Assembly (NCBI RefSeq): GCF_011751865.2
Contig: NZ_CP061770.1
Coordinates: 930,001-994,000 of the forward strand
Reading direction: 5' to 3'
Source: Salinibacterium sp. ZJ70
Lineage (GTDB): Bacteria > Actinomycetota > Actinomycetes > Actinomycetales > Microbacteriaceae
DNA length: 64,000 bases
Shown: positions 52,122 to 60,506 of the stretch, one piece after another
Numbering within the stretch: position 1 is the stretch's first letter
Layout: each line of letters starts with the position of its first letter
Program-made: the position numbers and the translations under genes
Notes under the pieces: generated by a model
What the model saw: only the letters and a program-made list of their open reading frames with translations
Database searches by the model: none
Told to the model about the DNA's origin: nothing

Positions 52122-53363
52122 GTGACCGCCCCCGACCAGGGATCGCCCGGGCTGTTCGTGCGCATCCGGATCGCGGCGGCTGAGCCGGTGCTGCGCTCGC
52201 TCGGAATCCTCACCGCGATCGGCACCCTGGGTCGCGGTGTCGTGCTGGCGCTCGTGGTGCTGTACCTGAGCCTGATCGTCGGGCTCACCGCCTCCGAGGT
52301 GGCGCTCGTGGTCGCGATCGGTGCGGGCGTGGGGGTGGGCGCCGCCTACCTCGGCGGACGGATGGCGGACAGCGTCTCGGCGCGGAAGCTGCTCGCTGCG
52401 TCCACGGCGGTCTGCGGCCTCGCGGTGATCGCGTACGCGCTCGTGGGCGATGCGGTGTCGGCGCTCGTCGTGCAGGTTCTCGGCTCCAGTGCCTGGGCGT
52501 TCAGCGGGTCGGTGCGCTCGGCGATCATCGCGCGGGCATTCGAGGGGCACGCGCGGGTCATGAGTCGCGCGGTGCTGCGATCGATCACCAACCTCGGCAT
52601 CGCCGTCGGCGGAGGTGCGGCGGCGATCGCGCTCATCGCGGGGACGCCCGAGGCGTATCGCATCTTCCTCGTCGCGGCGGGGCTCGCCTATGTCGGTGCA
52701 GCCGGGGTCGCCCTGCGGCTGCCTGCGCGCGTCGACGCGCCGAAGCGGTCGGCCGATGCACCCGGCCGGGTCGGGCGCTCGCCGTGGACTGATCGGCGCT
52801 ATCTCGCGTTCTCGGTGCTCGCGTCCGTCTTCGGCATGCAGTTCGCCGTCGCGGACGTGGGCGTCCCACTGTGGATCGCGCAGAGCACCGAGGCGCCGGA
52901 GGCGCTCGTCGCGGTGCTCCTCGTGATCAACACGACGGCCGTCATCCTGCTCCAGGTTCCCCTCTCTCGCGGCACCCACGACCTGCGTCGAGCGGGTCTC
53001 GTCTCGGCGATCGCGGGCGTGCTGATGGCGCTCGCCTGCGTCGCGTACGGTGCCTCGGCAGCCGTTGTCCTCGGCGGCGCGATCGTCCTGCTCGTCCTCG
53101 GCGCACTGCTGCACGCGTTCGCCGAGATCCTGTCGCAGGCGGCGTCCTGGTCGCTGAGCTTCGAACTCGCGGACCCCGCTCGCGCGGGCGCCTACCAGGG
53201 CATCTTCTCGATGAGCTTCTCCGCCGGGGCGACCGTCGCCCCGCTCGTCATCGCGCTCACTCTCGCGAACGGGATGCCCGGCTGGATCGCCCTCGCGGCC
53301 GTCTTCGCGATCTCCGCCTCGGGCGTCAGCATGATCGCGGTCGTCGCCGCCCGTCGCTCCTGA
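52122..53363 (+). CDS. MFS transporter
   Basis: 413 residues with 12 predicted membrane segments and the loop motif GGRMADSVSARKLL. Resembles actinobacterial efflux-type MFS proteins; no substrate can be assigned. GTG start with an upstream GGAGC-type weak ribosome site. Confidence 0.8.
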   Translation: MTAPDQGSPGLFVRIRIAAAEPVLRSLGILTAIGTLGRGVVLALVVLYLSLIVGLTASEVALVVAIGAGVGVGAAYLGGRMADSVSARKLLAASTAVCGLAVIAYALVGDAVSALVVQVLGSSAWAFSGSVRSAIIARAFEGHARVMSRAVLRSITNLGIAVGGGAAAIALIAGTPEAYRIFLVAAGLAYVGAAGVALRLPARVDAPKRSADAPGRVGRSPWTDRRYLAFSVLASVFGMQFAVADVGVPLWIAQSTEAPEALVAVLLVINTTAVILLQVPLSRGTHDLRRAGLVSAIAGVLMALACVAYGASAAVVLGGAIVLLVLGALLHAFAEILSQAASWSLSFELADPARAGAYQGIFSMSFSAGATVAPLVIALTLANGMPGWIALAAVFAISASGVSMIAVVAARRS

Positions 53364-53381
53364 ACGGCGGCGCCGGTCCTC

Positions 53382-53397
53382 GGACGTTGATACGTCC
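53382..53397. promoter_or_regulatory. Inverted repeat before the uracil permease gene
   Basis: GGACGT-TGAT-ACGTCC, a perfect 6-bp inverted repeat, 47-62 bp before the start. It overlaps a possible -35 (TTGATA, 53387-53392) and precedes TACGAT (53408-53413). It may be an operator or a small terminator of the MFS gene. Confidence 0.4.
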
Positions 53398-53443
53398 TCC
53401 GACGCTGTACGATTTCTCAGGCATTTCACACTAAGGAGAACCC

Positions 53444-54718
53444 GTGGCCCTGTGGACCCTGCACGGAGACGGCAAGACCGTCCCGGCGAACAAGATCGTC
53501 CTTCCGGAGGAGCGCCTCACCTGGCCGCGCACCATCGGCTTCGGCATGCAGCACGTCGTCGCCATGTTCGGCGCGACGTTCCTCGTGCCGATCATCACGG
53601 GCTTCCCGCCCACGACCACCCTGCTGTTCTCGGGCATCGGCACGATCCTCTTCCTGCTCATCACCAAGAACCAGCTGCCCAGCTACCTCGGCTCGTCGTT
53701 CGCGTTCCTCGCGCCCATCGGCGTCGCCGTGGGCTCGACAGGCGAGCGCGGTGTCGCGCTCGGCGGCATCATCGTCGTCGGCGTCACGCTCGCGCTCGTG
53801 GGCCTCGTGGTGAACTTCGCCGGCACCCGCTGGATCGCCGCGCTCATGCCGCCGGTCGTCGCGGGCACGATCGTCGCGCTCATCGGACTCAACCTCGCAC
53901 CTGCGGCGTGGGGCAATGTGCAGGCGGCCCCGCTCACTGCCGTGGTCACCCTTGTCGCCGTCATCGTCTCGACGGTGCTCTTCCGGGGCATGCTCGGTCG
54001 CCTCTCGATCCTCGTGGGCGTCGTCGTGGGCTACCTGTTCGCGCTCACTCAGGGCGAGGTGGACTTCTCCGCGCTCGCCAAGGCGGCGCCGATCGGCCTG
54101 CCCGAGATCACCTCTCCCGTGTTCGACGGCCAGTACCTCATGATCTACCTCGGGTTCCTCCCCGTCGTGCTCGCGCTCATCGCCGAGAACGTCAGCCACG
54201 TGAAGGGGGTCGGCGCACTCATCGACCGCGACCTCGACAAGCTCACCGGTCGCGCGCTGTTCGCGGACGGCATGGCCACGACGCTCGCGGGCTCGTTCGG
54301 CGGTTCGGCCACCACCACTTACGGCGAGAACATCGGTGTCATGGCGTCGACCCGCGTCTTCTCGACGGCCGCGTACTGGGTCGCCGGGATCACCGCGATC
54401 CTGCTGAGCCTTTCGCCCGCCGTCGGCGTGTTCCTCGCCACGATCCCGCAGGGCGTCATCGGCGGCATCGCGACCGCGCTCTACGGCCTCATCGGCGTCA
54501 TCGGATTCCGCATGTGGATCGACGCGAAGGTCGACTTCTCGAAGCCGAAGAACCAGTTCACCGCCGCGGTCGGCCTCATCGTCGCGATCGGCGGCTTCCT
54601 GTGGGCTGACGGCGACGGCAACGAGATCTTCTCCGGCATCGTGCTCGCGACCATCGCGACGCTCGTGGTCTACCACGTGATGAACCTCATCGGACGCTGG
54701 CGCAAGACCGACGCCTGA
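53444..54718 (+). CDS. uraA: Uracil/xanthine permease (NCS2 family)
   Basis: 424 residues, about 14 membrane segments. FGMQHVVAMFGATFLVPIITG and the loop ENVSHVKGVGALI with GSFGGSATTTYGENIG carry the conserved His/Glu residues of UraA. Proton-coupled uracil uptake for pyrimidine salvage. GTG start with AAGGAG six bases upstream. An attached regulator is not present. Confidence 0.93.
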   Translation: MALWTLHGDGKTVPANKIVLPEERLTWPRTIGFGMQHVVAMFGATFLVPIITGFPPTTTLLFSGIGTILFLLITKNQLPSYLGSSFAFLAPIGVAVGSTGERGVALGGIIVVGVTLALVGLVVNFAGTRWIAALMPPVVAGTIVALIGLNLAPAAWGNVQAAPLTAVVTLVAVIVSTVLFRGMLGRLSILVGVVVGYLFALTQGEVDFSALAKAAPIGLPEITSPVFDGQYLMIYLGFLPVVLALIAENVSHVKGVGALIDRDLDKLTGRALFADGMATTLAGSFGGSATTTYGENIGVMASTRVFSTAAYWVAGITAILLSLSPAVGVFLATIPQGVIGGIATALYGLIGVIGFRMWIDAKVDFSKPKNQFTAAVGLIVAIGGFLWADGDGNEIFSGIVLATIATLVVYHVMNLIGRWRKTDA

Positions 54719-54732
54719 GTCACCGACAGCTC

Positions 54733-54767
54733 GACGGCGGCCGTTCCCTGCGGGGGCGGTCGCCGTC
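54733..54767. terminator. Terminator between uraA and the SIP gene
   Basis: Stem GACGGCGGCCG / CGGTCGCCGTC (11 pairs with one G-U), between convergent genes. Confidence 0.7.
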
Positions 54768-54784
54768 GGCGTTCGCGGGGGCGC

Positions 54785-55726
54785 TCAGCCGCGCATCGCG
54801 ACGCCGCGGCGCCAGTAGCCCATGAACGCCACCTGGGCGCGGTCGATGCCGAGCTCCTTCACGAGGTGGCGGCGCAGCGTCGTGACGACGGCGCTCTCAC
54901 CCGCGACCCAGTAGTAGCGGTCCGGATGCGCGACGGGCTTCGGCAGCTCCTCGCCGAGTCCCGAATACACGGGCGTCTCCCACACGAGGTCCTCGGAGTC
55001 CACATCCTCGAGCTGCACGGGCGCCGCCGCATGCGCGTCGCCGATGGCGCCGAGGTGCTCGAGCATCGACGGGATGAGCCGCGTTCCGTGCGCGGTGCCG
55101 CCCCTCGGCAGCCAGCGCACGTGGACGCCCGGAGGCGCCGCGATCGGCAGGGCATCAGCGGCATCCGGCACCTCGATGAACGCGACGCCGCACGACGCGG
55201 GATCGGCGTCCTCCAGAATCCGCGCGATCGCCGGAGCCGCGGTCTCATCGCCCGCGAGCACGAATGTGCGAGCCTCGCCGGGGGAGAACTCGATGCCGCC
55301 GCCGTCGAATCGGCCGCGCTGCGGCCCCACGAGCACGAGCTCGTCGCCCAGCTGCGCGGTGCTCGCCCACCGTGACGCGGGCCCCGATGCGCCCGGCGCG
55401 AGATGCAGCACGAAGTCGATCACCGCACGAGTCTCATCACCGTCCACGATGAGCTCGCGGATCGAGTAGGTGCGCATCGAGCCGCGCTCGTCGTCGGGAA
55501 GCGCGAGCCAGGCGCGATACCAGTCGGGGTCGCCTGCGTCGAACTCGGGCAGCGGGCGACCAGGAGCGGGGAAGACGAGCTTCACACGCTGATCGAACAC
55601 GCGGCCCGGCGTGCCGAAGCGCGCGAGCTCCGGGCCGCCGAACGTGATGCGCACGAACGTGGGGGAGACGCGCTCCACGCGCTCCACGCGCGCCCGCATG
55701 ATGCGGAAGGCGGGGTCAGCGGACAT
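54785..55726 (-). CDS. Siderophore-interacting protein (ferric-siderophore reductase)
   Basis: 313 residues of the SIP/ViuB family: FAD-binding domain with RTYSIRE (RxYS FAD motif) followed by the NAD(P)H-binding SIP domain (VLAGDETAAPAIARIL and the terminal WVAGESAVVTTLRRHLV). It reduces the imported ferric siderophore to release iron. Last gene of the uptake operon; its start overlaps the ATPase gene by 11 bases. Confidence 0.93.
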   Translation of the reverse strand: MSADPAFRIMRARVERVERVSPTFVRITFGGPELARFGTPGRVFDQRVKLVFPAPGRPLPEFDAGDPDWYRAWLALPDDERGSMRTYSIRELIVDGDETRAVIDFVLHLAPGASGPASRWASTAQLGDELVLVGPQRGRFDGGGIEFSPGEARTFVLAGDETAAPAIARILEDADPASCGVAFIEVPDAADALPIAAPPGVHVRWLPRGGTAHGTRLIPSMLEHLGAIGDAHAAAPVQLEDVDSEDLVWETPVYSGLGEELPKPVAHPDRYYWVAGESAVVTTLRRHLVKELGIDRAQVAFMGYWRRGVAMRG

Positions 55727-56516
55727 GGTGTCGGCCTCTCGGGAGCACGAGCGGCTTGCCCGTCGTGGGGTCGGTGATCACGGCGTTGTCGAGACCGTAG
55801 ACCTCGCGAACGATGTCGGGGGTGACGACCTCGGCTGGGGTGCCCGCCGCGTGGATGCGTCCGTCGACCATCGCGACGATCTCATCGGCGTAGCGCGCCG
55901 CGAGGTTCAGGTCGTGGAGCACCATGACGATCGTCGTGCCGCGGTCGCGGTTGAGGTCGGTGAGCAGATCCAGCACCTCCACCTGGTGCGCCACGTCGAG
56001 GAAGGTCGTCGGCTCATCGAGCAGCAGGATGTCGGTCTCCTGGGCGAGCGCCATCGCGATCCACACGCGCTGCCGCTGCCCACCTGAGAGCTCATCGACG
56101 GAACGATCGGCGAGGTCGGCGATGTCGGTCGCATCGAGTGCGGCGGCGACAGCTGCGTAGTCGGTCTGCGACCAGCGCGCGAGAGGCTTCTGGTGGGGGT
56201 GGCGACCGCGACCCACGAGGTCGGCGACGGCGATCCCCTCGGGAGCGATCGGGCTCTGCGGCAGAAGCCCGAGCAGTCGGGCGACCTCCTTGGTGGGGCG
56301 CGCCGCGATGTCCGCGCCGTCGAGCAGCACGCGACCGCGTCTCGTCGGCAGAAGACGGGCGAGCGCACGCAGAAGCGTCGACTTGCCGCATCCGTTCGCC
56401 CCGACGATCGCTGTGATCCGCCCCGGCGAGATCTCGAGCGACAGCCCGTCGACGACGACGCGATCACCGTACGCGAGGGTCGCGTCCACGGCGGCGAGCG
56501 TGTGATGCGCGGTCAT
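55716..56516 (-). CDS. Ferric-siderophore ABC transporter ATPase (FecE/FepC-like)
   Basis: 266 residues. Walker A GANGCGKSTLL, signature LSGGQRQRVWIAMALAQ, Walker B ILLLDEPTTFLD and H-loop VLHDLN are intact. Powers siderophore uptake with the two permeases upstream. ATG overlaps the permease stop (ATGA). A much longer open frame upstream is antisense to coding sequence and was discarded. Confidence 0.95.
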   Translation of the reverse strand: MTAHHTLAAVDATLAYGDRVVVDGLSLEISPGRITAIVGANGCGKSTLLRALARLLPTRRGRVLLDGADIAARPTKEVARLLGLLPQSPIAPEGIAVADLVGRGRHPHQKPLARWSQTDYAAVAAALDATDIADLADRSVDELSGGQRQRVWIAMALAQETDILLLDEPTTFLDVAHQVEVLDLLTDLNRDRGTTIVMVLHDLNLAARYADEIVAMVDGRIHAAGTPAEVVTPDIVREVYGLDNAVITDPTTGKPLVLPRGRHHVR

Positions 56517-57538
56517 ATCGAGGCTCCGGATCGGTTCGTGCGGGTCAGCAGGTAGATGAGATACGGGGCGCCCAGCACACCCGTGATGACGCCCACGGGG
56601 TAGCGGCTGTCGAACGCGAACTGCCCCGCGAGGTCGGCGCCGAGCACGAGCAGCGCACCCACGAGCCCTGCGGGAACGATGAGGGATGCGCCGGGGCCGA
56701 CGAGGCGCGCAGCCACGGGGCCCGCCATGAACGCCACGAATGCGACGGGGCCGCTCGCGGCGGTCGCCATCGCGAGCAGCATCACGGCGCACACGATGAG
56801 CGTGAGTCGCACGCGATCCACGCGGATGCCGAGGCTCGCGGCCGAGTCGTCGCCGAGGCGCAGCGCCCCGAGCTTGCGCGACTGCAGCAGCAGCGCCGGC
56901 ACGAGCAGCGCCGATGCGACGGCGAGCGGGGCGACGCGCTCCCAGCTCGCCGAGTTGAGGCTGCCTGCGAGCCACTGCATCGCCGCCTGCAGGTCCCAGT
57001 CGGCGGCCCGCGAGAGCATGTACGCCACGACGCTCTGCAGCATGGCGGAGATGCCGATGCCGATGAGGATGAGCCGCGCCCCCGCGAAGCCGCCGCGATG
57101 CGCGAGCAGGTAGATGGCCACCGCCGTCACGATCGCACCCGCAAGAGCGACCACCGAGACCGCCGTCTGGCTGACCGAGAACCCGACGATCGCCACGACT
57201 GCGGCGGCGCTCGCGCCCCAGCTGATGCCGATGATGTCGGGGGAGGCGAGCGGATTGCGCAGCAGGGTCTGGAACGTGACGCCCGCGACGCCGAACGCGA
57301 ACCCGACGAGCACAGCGAGCACCGCGCGAGGCAGTCGCAGCTCTCCCACCGTGAACGAGGCGCCGGGAATCTGCTCGCCCAACAGCACCCCCACGACGTC
57401 CGCGAGCGGATAGAAGGTGCGGCCCATCAGGAGCGCAGCCACGAACAGCGCGAGCACAGCGGCGGCGATGATCGCGCACACGAGCGCCCGCCGTCGGACG
57501 CGGTGACGGCGTCCGGATGCGATGAGTGCGGCGGTCAC
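56513..57538 (-). CDS. Ferric-siderophore ABC permease (FepG/FecD-like)
   Basis: 341 residues, about nine membrane segments of the FecCD/BtuC fold, with FGVAGVTFQTLLRNPLASPDIIGI, the family's hallmark, and GPVAFVAFMAGPVAARL. GTG start overlapping the previous permease stop (GTGA). Forms a heterodimeric channel with the product of 57535-58581. Confidence 0.94.
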   Translation of the reverse strand: MTAALIASGRRHRVRRRALVCAIIAAAVLALFVAALLMGRTFYPLADVVGVLLGEQIPGASFTVGELRLPRAVLAVLVGFAFGVAGVTFQTLLRNPLASPDIIGISWGASAAAVVAIVGFSVSQTAVSVVALAGAIVTAVAIYLLAHRGGFAGARLILIGIGISAMLQSVVAYMLSRAADWDLQAAMQWLAGSLNSASWERVAPLAVASALLVPALLLQSRKLGALRLGDDSAASLGIRVDRVRLTLIVCAVMLLAMATAASGPVAFVAFMAGPVAARLVGPGASLIVPAGLVGALLVLGADLAGQFAFDSRYPVGVITGVLGAPYLIYLLTRTNRSGASI

Positions 57539-58581
57539 AGCTCGCGCACCTTCTGACGGCGCACGATCGCGATGAAGAACGGGGCGCCGATGAGCGCCGT
57601 GATGATGCCCACCTCCACCTCGCCGGGTCGCGCCACGAGGCGTCCCACGATGTCGGAGGCGAGCAGCAGCACAGCGCCCGTGAGCGCCGAGAACGGCAGC
57701 AGCAAGCGGTGATCCGACCCCACGAGCAGTCGGCACACGTGCGGCACGACGAGGCCGACGAAGGCGATGGGGCCGGCGATGGCGGTCGCGGCGCCGCACA
57801 GCACGAACGCACCGAGGGAGGCGACGAGGCGTGTGCGTGCGACGTTCTCGCCGAGCCCCGCCGCGAGGTCGTCGCCGAGGGCGAGCGAGTTCATTCCGCG
57901 CGCGCACATGAGGCACACCAGCGCGCCGAGGGCGAGGAACGGGGCGACGAGCCAGATGCGTTCCCAGACCGCTCCGCCCACTCCGCCGATCTGCCAGAAC
58001 CTGAACTCGGTGAGCACGTCGACGCGGGGCAGCAGGATCGCGTTGACGAGAGAGGTGAGGGCAGCGGCCGTCGCAGCGCCCGCGAGGGCGAGCTTGAGGG
58101 GGGTGGCGCCGCCGCGGCCGAGCGAACCGATCGCATAGACGGCGATGCCGGCCGCCGTCGCGCCGACGATCGCGACCACCACGGTCGTGACCGGATGCGC
58201 CAGCCCGAAGAAGGCGATGCCGGTGACGACCGCAAGCGCCGCGCCGCCCGTGAGCCCCAGGATCCCGGGGTCGGCGAGCGGATTGCGGGTGACGGCCTGC
58301 AGCGTCGCGCCCGAGAGGGCGAGGGCTGCGCCCACCAGGATCGCAAGGGCCGTGCGAGGCAGGCGGGCGGCGACGGCCGCCTCGCCGAAGCCATCCGTCG
58401 AACCGCCGAGGGCCGCGGTGATCTCGGCGAGCGAGACGTCTCGCACGCCGAACGCCACCGAGGCGAGCACGAGCGTTGCGAGCACCGCGCATCCCGCGGC
58501 GAACCACAGCAGTCGCACGGGCACCGGGCGTCGCAGAGCGGCGACCCCCGATGATCGGTGCGTTCTGGTGAGCGTGGTCAC
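57535..58581 (-). CDS. Ferric-siderophore ABC permease (FepD/FecC-like)
   Basis: 348 residues of the FecCD family with LSGATLQAVTRNPLADPGILGL and GPIAFVGLVVPHVCRLL. GTG start overlapping the stop of the binding-protein gene (GTGA). Partner of the preceding permease; multi-pass membrane protein. Confidence 0.94.
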   Translation of the reverse strand: MTTLTRTHRSSGVAALRRPVPVRLLWFAAGCAVLATLVLASVAFGVRDVSLAEITAALGGSTDGFGEAAVAARLPRTALAILVGAALALSGATLQAVTRNPLADPGILGLTGGAALAVVTGIAFFGLAHPVTTVVVAIVGATAAGIAVYAIGSLGRGGATPLKLALAGAATAAALTSLVNAILLPRVDVLTEFRFWQIGGVGGAVWERIWLVAPFLALGALVCLMCARGMNSLALGDDLAAGLGENVARTRLVASLGAFVLCGAATAIAGPIAFVGLVVPHVCRLLVGSDHRLLLPFSALTGAVLLLASDIVGRLVARPGEVEVGIITALIGAPFFIAIVRRQKVREL

Positions 58582-59597
58582 TCCGCGCCGGTCGCGCCTG
58601 ACGCGAGCACACCCAGGTACTCGTCGATGCCCCAGCCGATCGACAGCGGGGAGGGGTTGGCGGATGCGGCGAGCGGGGTGCCGTTGTGCAGCACCGCGAT
58701 GCGGCCGTCGGCGATCGCCGGGATGAGCGAGAGCAGCGGGTCGGCCTGCAGCTGCGCGATCGTGGCCTCCGCATCGTCGCCGTAGGTGACGAACACGTCG
58801 ACATCGGCGAACGCGTCGGCGTTCTCGGCGCTCACGGTCACGTAGAAGTCGGAGGTCTTCGCCGACTCCTGTTCCACGATCTCCGGCAGGGGAAGGCCGA
58901 GGCCGGTGAGGAACCCGGGGCGGGTGTCGTGGGAGGTGTAGAAGCCGATCTGGCTGAGATCGCTCGGGTCGAGGTAGGAGAACAGCACCTTCTTGCCGAC
59001 GAGGTCGGGCTGGGCCGCGAGTGCGTCGTCGACCTGGGTGTGGAGGGTCTGGATGAGCTCCTCGCCCTCCTCGGCGAGCCCGAGGGCCTCGGAGTCGAGG
59101 CGGATCATGTCCTCGTAGGAGGTGCCCCACGCGACGTCGGGGAACGCGACGACGGGGGCGATCTTGGAGAGCGTCTCGTACTCCTCCTCGCTGATGCCGG
59201 AGTACGCGGCGAGGATCACATCGGGCTGCGTATCGGCGACGGCGCCGAAGTCGATGCCGTCGGTCTCGTCGAAGAGCACCGGGGTCTCGGCGTCGAGCTG
59301 TTCGAGCGCATCCTCGACCCACGGCAGCACGCCGTCGCCGTCGTCGTCGCCCCAGGTGGCCTTGCTCATCCCCACGGGCACGATGCCGAGCGCGAGCGGC
59401 ACCTCGTGGTTCGCCCAGGCGACCGTCGCGACACGCTCGGGCCGCTCGGTGATGGTCGTCGTGCCGTAGGCGTGCTCGATCGTCACGGGGAAGGTCCCGT
59501 CGTTCTCGCCGGCAGGAGCGGTGTCGGCTGTCGCGGAGCAGGCGGTGAGCGCGAGGGCTGCCGCGAGCACGAGGGGCACAGTGCGAATGGCGCGCAC
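58578..59597 (-). CDS. Ferric-siderophore substrate-binding lipoprotein
   Basis: 339 residues: signal peptide with lipobox LTAC (Cys20), so the mature protein is lipid-anchored outside the membrane. The fold is FepB/FhuD type, with ERVATVAWANHEVPLALG and PDVILAAYSGISEEE. GTG start with AAAGGA upstream; a DtxR-type iron box lies 55 bp upstream. First gene of the iron-uptake operon. Confidence 0.95.
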   Translation of the reverse strand: MRAIRTVPLVLAAALALTACSATADTAPAGENDGTFPVTIEHAYGTTTITERPERVATVAWANHEVPLALGIVPVGMSKATWGDDDGDGVLPWVEDALEQLDAETPVLFDETDGIDFGAVADTQPDVILAAYSGISEEEYETLSKIAPVVAFPDVAWGTSYEDMIRLDSEALGLAEEGEELIQTLHTQVDDALAAQPDLVGKKVLFSYLDPSDLSQIGFYTSHDTRPGFLTGLGLPLPEIVEQESAKTSDFYVTVSAENADAFADVDVFVTYGDDAEATIAQLQADPLLSLIPAIADGRIAVLHNGTPLAASANPSPLSIGWGIDEYLGVLASGATGAE

Positions 59598-59651
59598 GAG
59601 CGTCCTTTCATCGGGGGATGGGATCGCGCGGCACGACGTCGGCGCGCAAGG

Positions 59652-59670
59652 TCAGGTTAGCCTAACCTCA
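59652..59670. promoter_or_regulatory. DtxR/IdeR iron box of the siderophore operon
   Basis: TCAGGTTAGCCTAACCTCA, a near-perfect 19-bp palindrome matching the consensus TTAGGTTAGSCTAACCTAA at all but two or three positions. Upstream of the binding-protein start, so iron-bound DtxR/IdeR should repress the operon. Confidence 0.9.
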
Positions 59671-59757
59671 CCTGACGCTCCACCCGTCTCGGCGTGTCTC
59701 AAGGCTCCTCTCAGCCGCCCGCTCGAGACGCATCCGCATCCGTCCGCCCGAAGGAGG

Positions 59758-60501
59758 TCAGGGGGTGGGGAGACCCGCGCGGATGAGGTTGGCGAGTTCG
59801 CGGGGACGCTCGAACGGGATCGCGTGACCCACACCCTCGAACGTCGTGAGCCGACTCGACGGGAGCGCCTCGTGGAGCGCGGCAGCCGAGCGGCGCATCA
59901 GGGCGCGCTCGCGCTCGCCCACGACGACATCCGCACGCCCAGGGAATCGCGACCACCGCTCGGGCACCGTGAAGCGCAGGTTCTCGCCCACGGAGGCGAC
60001 CATGTCGTCGGCGCTCATGGTCGCTGATGTACGCACATAGTCCGTCATGAGCGACTCCGGCACGCGCAGTTCGGCGGCTTGCGCGCGGGCGAAGCGCGCG
60101 TTGCGGGCGAGCGGCGCCATGTAGCGCAGAAGCGCGAGGGTCGCCCCCGCGAACCGCAGCGGCTCTGCCTGCGCGCTCACGATGACGGCGTGCGCGATGC
60201 GCAGCGGTTCGGTGGATGCGAGCATCGTCGCGAGCTGTGCGCCGAGCGAGAAGCCGACGACGGTGACGCGCGATCGCGCGCCGTGCTCGTCGAGCATCCG
60301 GATGAGCGCGTCGATCGTCGCTGTGTGCCCCAGGTACGACTCGGAGGCGCTGCCGTCATGCCCCGGCAGGTCCGGAACGAGCGCATGCACGTCGTCGCCC
60401 AGCTCACCGAGCAGGGGACGCCACATCCAGCCCCCGACGCCGCCGCCGTGCAGCAGCAGCACGGTCGGCGCCGTCGTGGGCCCGGATGCGGCGACGTGCA
60501 C
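59758..60501 (-). CDS. Alpha/beta hydrolase
   Basis: 247 residues: oxyanion region LLLHGGGVGGWMW, nucleophile elbow GFSLGAQ, acid DVVVGERERALM region and catalytic His in GVGHAIPFE. Soluble esterase/hydrolase of unknown substrate. GTG start 5 bases after the stop of the M3 peptidase gene, so probably cotranscribed. Confidence 0.85.
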   Translation of the reverse strand: MHVAASGPTTAPTVLLLHGGGVGGWMWRPLLGELGDDVHALVPDLPGHDGSASESYLGHTATIDALIRMLDEHGARSRVTVVGFSLGAQLATMLASTEPLRIAHAVIVSAQAEPLRFAGATLALLRYMAPLARNARFARAQAAELRVPESLMTDYVRTSATMSADDMVASVGENLRFTVPERWSRFPGRADVVVGERERALMRRSAAALHEALPSSRLTTFEGVGHAIPFERPRELANLIRAGLPTP

Positions 60502-60506
60502 GGGTG

